Source of the DNA: Planctomycetaceae bacterium
GTDB taxonomy: Bacteria > Planctomycetota > Planctomycetia > Pirellulales > Pirellulaceae
NCBI GenBank assembly: GCA_024642765.1
Contig: JAHEAM010000104.1
Span: 1-10,207, forward strand
DNA length: 10,207 nucleotides
Reading direction: 5' to 3'
Below the pieces are notes generated by a model. The model was not told the origin of the DNA, did not search any database, and worked only from the letters and a program-made list of their open reading frames with translations. Below, piece by piece: positions 6,486-10,207 of the stretch (within the stretch, counting starts at the first letter, position 1; each line of letters starts with the position of its first letter). A program made the position numbers and the translations under genes.

Positions 6486-7298
6486 ATGGAAATTGTCATT
6501 GCGTTGCTTGCTCTCACAGCAATGGAAATTGTCTTAGGAATCGACAACATCGTCTTTATTACGATCGTCACAAACCGCTTACCGCCAGATCAGCAACCTT
6601 TAGCACGCCGATTGGGATTGATATTTGCGCTTGCGACTCGACTCATGCTATTGGCTACGATTGGATATGTCGTTCACAACTTGACGTTTTCATTGTTTCA
6701 TTTGACCGACCTTGGCATCCCTCGAGCTCTTATCGAACGATTTGGCGTACCTGAAGTAAAAGGGATATCAAGCGAACATATTGACGAGTATTTCGCAGTC
6801 GCAAACGGCGTTTCATGGAAGGACTTGATTCTGTTTTTCGGTGGACTGTTTTTGGTCGGAAAGAGCGTGTATGAAGTTCATGAACAAGTCAACGGAACTG
6901 AAGATGAAGATTCGCCGAACGGAGCCAAACAATTTTTGGGTGCCATCGTCCAAATTGCAGTCTTAGACATCATCTTTTCACTCGACTCGGTTATCACGGC
7001 CGTTGGCATGGTAAAACAAATTTGGGTGATGATGACCGCAGTTGTATTGTCCGTGGTAGTAATGCTTGCGTTTGCCGAACCAATCAGTCGGTTCGTAAGT
7101 CGTCATCCAACGTTGAAAATGTTAGCATTGAGCTTCATGATCTTGATTGGAGTCATGTTGATCGGTGAAGCCATTGGTGCTCATATGGACAAGGGCTACA
7201 TCTATTTTGCCATGTGCTTTGCACTTGTGGTTGAATTTTTAAACATGCGACTTCGGTCGGATGAAAGATCCAAAGAAATAAACGAGGTGACGACGTGA
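6486..7298 (+). CDS. TerC-family integral membrane protein
   Basis: This 270-residue protein belongs to the TerC family of inner-membrane proteins. Members include the tellurium-resistance protein TerC and the manganese-linked Alx; several are tied to metal export or to metal loading of exported proteins. About seven hydrophobic segments are visible (about 2-24, 42-64, 113-127, 153-171, 178-197, 211-232, 236-253). Both family hallmarks are present: EIVLGIDNIVF (14-24) with Asp20 and Asn21, and LDIIFSLDSV (160-169) with Asp161 and Asp167, acidic residues thought to bind metal within the membrane. A short acidic loop (about 138-143) follows the third segment. There is no good Shine-Dalgarno site before the ATG, but the protein starts directly at the first helix as family members do. 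Its stop overlaps the start of the next gene by four bases, so the two are co-translated. The family is certain; the substrate is not. No other ter genes are nearby, so tellurite resistance is not implied. Confidence 0.93.
   Translation: MEIVIALLALTAMEIVLGIDNIVFITIVTNRLPPDQQPLARRLGLIFALATRLMLLATIGYVVHNLTFSLFHLTDLGIPRALIERFGVPEVKGISSEHIDEYFAVANGVSWKDLILFFGGLFLVGKSVYEVHEQVNGTEDEDSPNGAKQFLGAIVQIAVLDIIFSLDSVITAVGMVKQIWVMMTAVVLSVVVMLAFAEPISRFVSRHPTLKMLALSFMILIGVMLIGEAIGAHMDKGYIYFAMCFALVVEFLNMRLRSDERSKEINEVTT
7284..7290 (+). promoter_or_regulatory. Strong ribosome-binding site inside terC that sets the GTG start of the hydrolase
   Basis: GAGGTGA lies four nucleotides before the GTG at 7295 and inside the last codons of terC. 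In a window where most genes have weak sites, this favours the GTG start over the ATG at 7307, and fits coupled translation through the overlapping GTGA. Confidence 0.6.
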
Positions 7299-9064
7299 GA
7301 AATCGGATGATAGCGGCTATGCGGGGCAAACTTGTTAGGATTCAAACACTTTTTGTGTTGCTGATGTTACTGCTTTGCCAGAGTACCTTGTTTAGCCAAG
7401 ACAAAGCACCTGATACCGAGACCTGGTATGGCGTGCTAGACGTGAAGGTCGCCAAACTCCGCATGCTTCTGTCCCTGTCAAAAAATGAAAGTGGCGAATG
7501 GTCCGGGCACCTTGAATCCTTGGATCAGGCTAATTCAAAATTGCTTATTGACACGTTAACAGTAACGGATAAAGCGCTCGAACTTGAAGTTAAGTCTGTT
7601 GGCGCCAAATACAAAGGTGACTTTTCGGACGATCACAAATCGATTGTAGGAACTTTCTCACAAAGTGGAGCAAAATTTGACCTGACATTTGAGCGCAGAG
7701 ATTCCATTCCGACTCAAAATCTTGTGGAGGCTTGGCAGGGAACTTTGGTGGCCGGAACGCGAGAGTTCGATTTTCAAATTCGCATTCAAGCGGACGACGC
7801 CGGACAACGTTCGGGTTTCCTGGATAGCTTTAATGAAGGAGCACTTGGTTTGCAATTGGTTTTCGCCCCCCCAAAAGACGATCAAGACTTAAACTCGTTT
7901 GATTTCGATCTGCCCATTTCAAAAGCTCGTTACGAAGGAACGAAAAACGAGTCAGGCGAGAAGATAGCTGGAGATTGGATTCAAGCGAAGCAAAAGTATC
8001 CACTCGAATTCAACAAAATCCGTGTAGAGGACGTCCGCCTTCCCGAATCCACTCGACCACAGACACCAAAACCACCCTTCAATTACAACGCCCGAGAACT
8101 GAAACTTGAGCTAGTTAATAATATTGAAATCGCAGGCACGTTGACATGGCCTTCCCAAGGCAAAGGGCCGTTTTCGGTGGTTGTTTTGGTTTCAGGTTCG
8201 GGTCCTCAAGATCGTGATGAGACAATCTTCCAACACAAGCCCTTCGCGATTTGGGCTGACAAGCTGACGAAACGCGGCCTAGCAGTTTTTCGTTACGATG
8301 AGCGAGGTGTCGGCGAATCGACTGGCACATATAGCACGGCGACTAGCGAAGATTTTGCTGCCGACGTCAACGGCATCTTGGATGAGCTCAAAAAGCTACC
8401 TGAAATCTCGCCAAATAAGCTATGCATTATGGGACATAGCGAAGGAGGGTTGATAGCGCCAATGGTCGCGGTCAATCGCAAGGACGTTGCGGCAATTGTG
8501 CTTTTGGCAGGACCATCAGTTCCAGGCGCCCAAATTATATTGAATCAAAGTCGGGTGATCGCAGCCGCTTCTGGTATTCCCACCGAAACCTTGGACGAAC
8601 AAGAAAAGATGCTACGTCTATTGCTGGGAATGGAAGATAAGAAAATTGATGACCAAAAAGAAGAATCGATGACCCAATCCTTCGAGAATTTTATGGACAA
8701 GTTGGGGGATGCGATTCAAGGCGACACGATGGAAGCCGCCAAGAAACAGTTCGAACAACCATGGTTCAAATTCTTCCTGAAATACGACCCACAGGGCCCT
8801 TTGCGAAAAATCCAGACACCAATATTAGCGGTCTTCGGCAGCAAAGACTTGCAAGTAACTCCGGCACTCAATGTTACTCCAATGCGTGAGGCACTCGAAG
8901 CATCTGGAAACAAAGACTACGCGATTGTCGAACTTGAGGGATTGAACCATCTCTTCCAGAGGTGCACGACTGGCTCTCCAAGCGAGTATGTTTTGATCGA
9001 ACAAACACTTGATGAAGCTGTCCTCAAAACGGTTTCCGACTGGTTAGTGGAACGAATGAATTAG
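7295..9064 (+). CDS. Exported alpha/beta hydrolase with duplicated N-terminal beta domain
   Basis: This 589-residue serine hydrolase is probably periplasmic. A basic N-terminus and hydrophobic stretch (about 17-33, ending near TLFSQ) form a signal peptide. Residues 41-135 and 145-242 are two copies of one beta-rich domain: W-x-G-x-L, G-x3-G-x-L-[DE]-S, Y-x-G, I-x-G-x-[FW]-x-Q and L-x-F recur in order. The catalytic domain (about 268-589) has the oxyanion region LVSGSGPQDRDE (298-309), FRYDERGVGES (332-342), the nucleophile elbow GHSEGG (380-385) with Ser382, the acid Asp518 in FGSKD, and His552 in GLNHLF, so the triad is complete. A helical lid insert covers about 420-500. The closest type is the dienelactone hydrolase or S9-peptidase-like esterase group; substrate is unknown, and esterase is more likely than peptidase because no propeller is present. 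It is coupled to terC by a GTGA overlap, and a bidirectional terminator lies 70 nt downstream. Confidence 0.9.
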   Translation: MRNRMIAAMRGKLVRIQTLFVLLMLLLCQSTLFSQDKAPDTETWYGVLDVKVAKLRMLLSLSKNESGEWSGHLESLDQANSKLLIDTLTVTDKALELEVKSVGAKYKGDFSDDHKSIVGTFSQSGAKFDLTFERRDSIPTQNLVEAWQGTLVAGTREFDFQIRIQADDAGQRSGFLDSFNEGALGLQLVFAPPKDDQDLNSFDFDLPISKARYEGTKNESGEKIAGDWIQAKQKYPLEFNKIRVEDVRLPESTRPQTPKPPFNYNARELKLELVNNIEIAGTLTWPSQGKGPFSVVVLVSGSGPQDRDETIFQHKPFAIWADKLTKRGLAVFRYDERGVGESTGTYSTATSEDFAADVNGILDELKKLPEISPNKLCIMGHSEGGLIAPMVAVNRKDVAAIVLLAGPSVPGAQIILNQSRVIAAASGIPTETLDEQEKMLRLLLGMEDKKIDDQKEESMTQSFENFMDKLGDAIQGDTMEAAKKQFEQPWFKFFLKYDPQGPLRKIQTPILAVFGSKDLQVTPALNVTPMREALEASGNKDYAIVELEGLNHLFQRCTTGSPSEYVLIEQTLDEAVLKTVSDWLVERMN

Positions 9065-9133
9065 CGTCCCATTTCCAATGAACTGTTGACAAGTGCGCCG
9101 CTGATGTGGACCATCGAAAAAGAAAACGGGCGC

Positions 9134-9176
9134 AGCAAAAAGGCCGGGTAATAGCCCCGGCCTTATGCTTTTTGCT
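9134..9176. terminator. Bidirectional intrinsic terminator
   Basis: AAGGCCGGG (9140-9148) pairs perfectly with CCCGGCCTT (9156-9164) around a 7-nt loop. A T-run (9169-9173) follows on the plus strand. On the minus strand the matching A-run (9137-9141) gives a T-run right after the stem. The flanks AGCAAAAA (9134-9141) and TTTTTGCT (9169-9176) are also complementary. It would end both the terC-hydrolase transcript and the converging flgM transcript. Confidence 0.85.
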
Positions 9177-9193
9177 AGGTTGACTGCAATTAC

Positions 9194-9463
9194 TTAAGCA
9201 AACTGGTCGAGCATTCGTTCGACGGCCATTTCAATTCGTTCGGGCGTTTCGTAGCGACCGCTAGAAATTTGTGATCGGAGATCGGCTACCAAATCGGCTC
9301 GGAAGCCCCCGTCAACGCCACTCATCATCATTTGAGCTTCGTTCGAAAATTCGACTTGATCAACCGGAGCCTGCAACGAAGAATTTTGGCTCGCTTGAAC
9401 TTGCGAATCGCCCATTCGCGTTTGTTGAATATTGCTCAGGTTGTTTGTTGGCTGAATTTGCAT
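9194..9463 (-). CDS. flgM: FlgM-like anti-sigma-28 factor
   Basis: FlgM binds the flagellar sigma factor FliA and holds it inactive until the hook is built and FlgM is exported. This 89-residue protein has the expected plan: a polar, Gln/Asn/Ser-rich N-terminus (1-30, probably disordered), the short segment VDQVEFSNEAQ (34-44), and a helical sigma-binding C-terminus (54-88) with ADLRSQISSGRYETPERIE, as in planctomycete FlgM-like proteins. It is about the usual length. A good ribosome-binding site, GGGAGAG (about 9467-9473), precedes the ATG at 9463. No other flagellar gene is in view, so it is an isolated copy here, and its sigma partner must be elsewhere. A role as an anti-sigma for another sigma factor, or a diverged paralogue, is possible. 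It converges on the hydrolase gene with the shared terminator between them. Confidence 0.82.
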   Translation of the reverse strand: MQIQPTNNLSNIQQTRMGDSQVQASQNSSLQAPVDQVEFSNEAQMMMSGVDGGFRADLVADLRSQISSGRYETPERIEMAVERMLDQFA

Positions 9464-9518
9464 TGATCTCTCCCAATCACGGTTATTGCCGAGATTTCAT
9501 TCTCAGGCTGTGGTTATT

Positions 9519-9546
9519 TGTTTGGCTTGTGAGTAGTTAAGTTTTA
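9519..9546 (-). promoter_or_regulatory. Possible sigma28 (FliA-type) promoter of flgM
   Basis: On the minus strand TAAAACTT (9539-9546) matches six of eight bases of the FliA -35 consensus TAAAGTTT. GCCAAACA (9519-9526) matches five of eight of GCCGATAA, with a 12-nt spacer instead of 11. It is placed about 55 nt before the flgM ATG. Autoregulation by sigma28 is common for flgM, but this site is imperfect. Confidence 0.3.
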
Positions 9547-9548
9547 AA

Positions 9549-9578
9549 ATACTACTTACGCTGATTCTGAGTCGTCAA
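9549..9578 (-). promoter_or_regulatory. Predicted sigma70-type promoter of flgM
   Basis: TTGACG (9573-9578, five of six) is followed by an 18-nt spacer and TAGTAT (9549-9554, four of six), giving a start near 9541 and a leader of about 80 nt before the ATG. It lies just upstream of the possible sigma28 site. Confidence 0.4.
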
Positions 9579-9635
9579 GATCCGCTTGAAGACTCGTATC
9601 ACCATTCCATTCTAATTCAGGCAAACCATCCATGA

Positions 9636-9666
9636 TTGAGTTTGTTGTTCAGCGTGCCAAACTCAA
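9636..9666. repeat. Perfect 9-bp inverted repeat
   Basis: TTGAGTTTG (9636-9644) and CAAACTCAA (9658-9666) are exact complements with a 13-nt loop. No T-run follows on the plus strand. A second, smaller hairpin, GGGG-CAAAAT-CCCC (9691-9704), lies 24 nt to the right. Confidence 0.5.
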
Positions 9667-9821
9667 GCTTAATAGGTATCGTCTGCCGTCGGGGCAAAAT
9701 CCCCATAAACTTTGTTGCGATCAGATCGTTTGGATTGAAGTCTAGATGGAGTATTGAATGAAGTTTAACTATTGGCCTAAAGGTAATTGATTTTCACCCA
9801 AAGGCGATAGATTCTAGGTGG

Positions 9822-9860
9822 TAAATTGGCAATCTTGCGTTGCAGACATTCGCCAATTTA
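9822..9860. repeat. Perfect 9-bp inverted repeat with a 21-nt loop
   Basis: TAAATTGGC (9822-9830) and GCCAATTTA (9852-9860) are exact complements. The pair is not followed by a T-run and lies in a stretch with no convincing gene, so it may be part of a structured RNA or a protein-binding dyad. Confidence 0.4.
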
Positions 9861-10151
9861 GCGATCGAGTTTTTGCAAACCCGCCAACCAAACTTTTCTT
9901 CCACATTCCTCTTTAATTCAACCACTAATGACTTGACGCGGTAACAGTACGTGCTGGTTTTGGAATCAGTTCGCAAGTTCTTTCGAAAATGCAAAATTAT
10001 TTTCCGCCTGCTTGCGACTATAGGGAAATCTTGCATGGCGAGCAACACCAATGAATCTGTCAAACACTGACAGTGCGGGAAAGGATTTCGCTAGCATTCA
10101 TCATGTTTAGCTCAAAATAAGCGACCCAAACGTGACTTGCTGACAATTCTG

Positions 10152-10187
10152 AAAACGGAGAAGACAGGATTCGTCTTTCCGGTTTTT
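10152..10187 (+). terminator. Terminator-like imperfect hairpin near the right edge
   Basis: The arms 10152-10165 and 10173-10186 pair at 12 of 14 positions (11 Watson-Crick and one G-U, with two mismatches) around a 7-nt loop, ending in TTTTT (10183-10187). The T-run favours termination of plus-strand transcription, but the A-run on the left arm allows use by a minus-strand gene entering from the right. No complete gene that it serves is visible. Confidence 0.35.
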
Positions 10188-10207
10188 ATACAGCTGGTTG
10201 TGACACG

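Larger units (their letters stand above)
9579..10207. other. Gene-poor region with several inverted repeats
   Basis: No convincing gene is seen here. A minus-strand reading frame of 89 codons (9794-10063) starts with TTG, has no ribosome-binding site and no recognisable family, and is treated as noncoding. A 37-codon plus-strand frame (9632-9745) also lacks a ribosome site. The region has perfect inverted repeats at 9636-9666, 9691-9704 and 9822-9860, an 11-nt dyad CACTGACAGTG (10065-10075), and a terminator-like hairpin at 10152-10187. It may hold a small structured RNA or be the tail of a gene that starts beyond the window. Confidence 0.5.

Noticed and set aside
6486..7298. Tellurite-resistance operon
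   Set aside because: Only a TerC-family protein is present. No terZ, terD, terA or terB-type gene is near, and TerC proteins are widespread without tellurite resistance.
9632..9745. 37-codon plus-strand frame starting MIEFVVQRAK
   Set aside because: No ribosome-binding site, and it coincides with two hairpins. Chance is more likely.
9794..10063. 89-codon minus-strand frame starting with TTG
   Set aside because: No ribosome-binding site, no recognisable family, odd composition, and it spans a perfect inverted repeat. A real small gene is not excluded.

Overview
The window looks like chromosomal DNA from a planctomycete, most likely a marine Pirellulaceae-type lineage. The evidence is a small FlgM-like protein of planctomycete style, large secreted proteins of unknown function, sparse Shine-Dalgarno sites and roughly balanced base composition. 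This placement is inference from gene style; no rRNA or other taxonomic marker is present.

Layout, left to right. (1) 1-284 is a divergent intergenic region. It holds a good minus-strand promoter, a perfect 9-bp hairpin in the predicted leader, and the first codons of a minus-strand gene that runs off the left edge. A weaker plus-strand promoter faces the other way. (2) 285-2567 carries two plus-strand genes, a probable GT-A-like glycosyltransferase and a clear GT4 glycosyltransferase. They are 54 nt apart with a 7-bp hairpin between them, and probably act in surface polysaccharide assembly. (3) 2568-2846 is a convergent spacer with a perfect 14-bp palindrome. (4) 2847-3413 (minus) is a dCTP deaminase, Dcd, with sequence features of the bifunctional deaminase/dUTPase branch. 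(5) 3414-3587 is a divergent promoter region with a striking mirror-symmetric arrangement. (6) 3588-6341 is a 917-residue secreted protein of unknown function. (7) 6486-9064 is a translationally coupled pair: a TerC-family membrane protein and an exported alpha/beta hydrolase with two tandem copies of an N-terminal beta-rich domain. (8) A bidirectional terminator at about 9134-9176 separates the hydrolase from a convergent minus-strand flgM-like gene (9194-9463). (9) 9464-10207 has no convincing gene. It holds the flgM promoter region, several perfect inverted repeats and a terminator-like hairpin near the right edge.

Functionally the window is a mix of housekeeping and envelope genes rather than one pathway: sugar transfer, pyrimidine nucleotide supply, metal or membrane homeostasis (TerC), an exported hydrolase, and flagellar regulation. 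I see no mobile element, CRISPR array, tRNA, rRNA or toxin-antitoxin pair, and no clear new multi-gene system. The points most worth following up are the duplicated domain in the hydrolase, the unassigned 917-residue secreted protein, the symmetric divergent promoter, and the structured gene-free region right of flgM.
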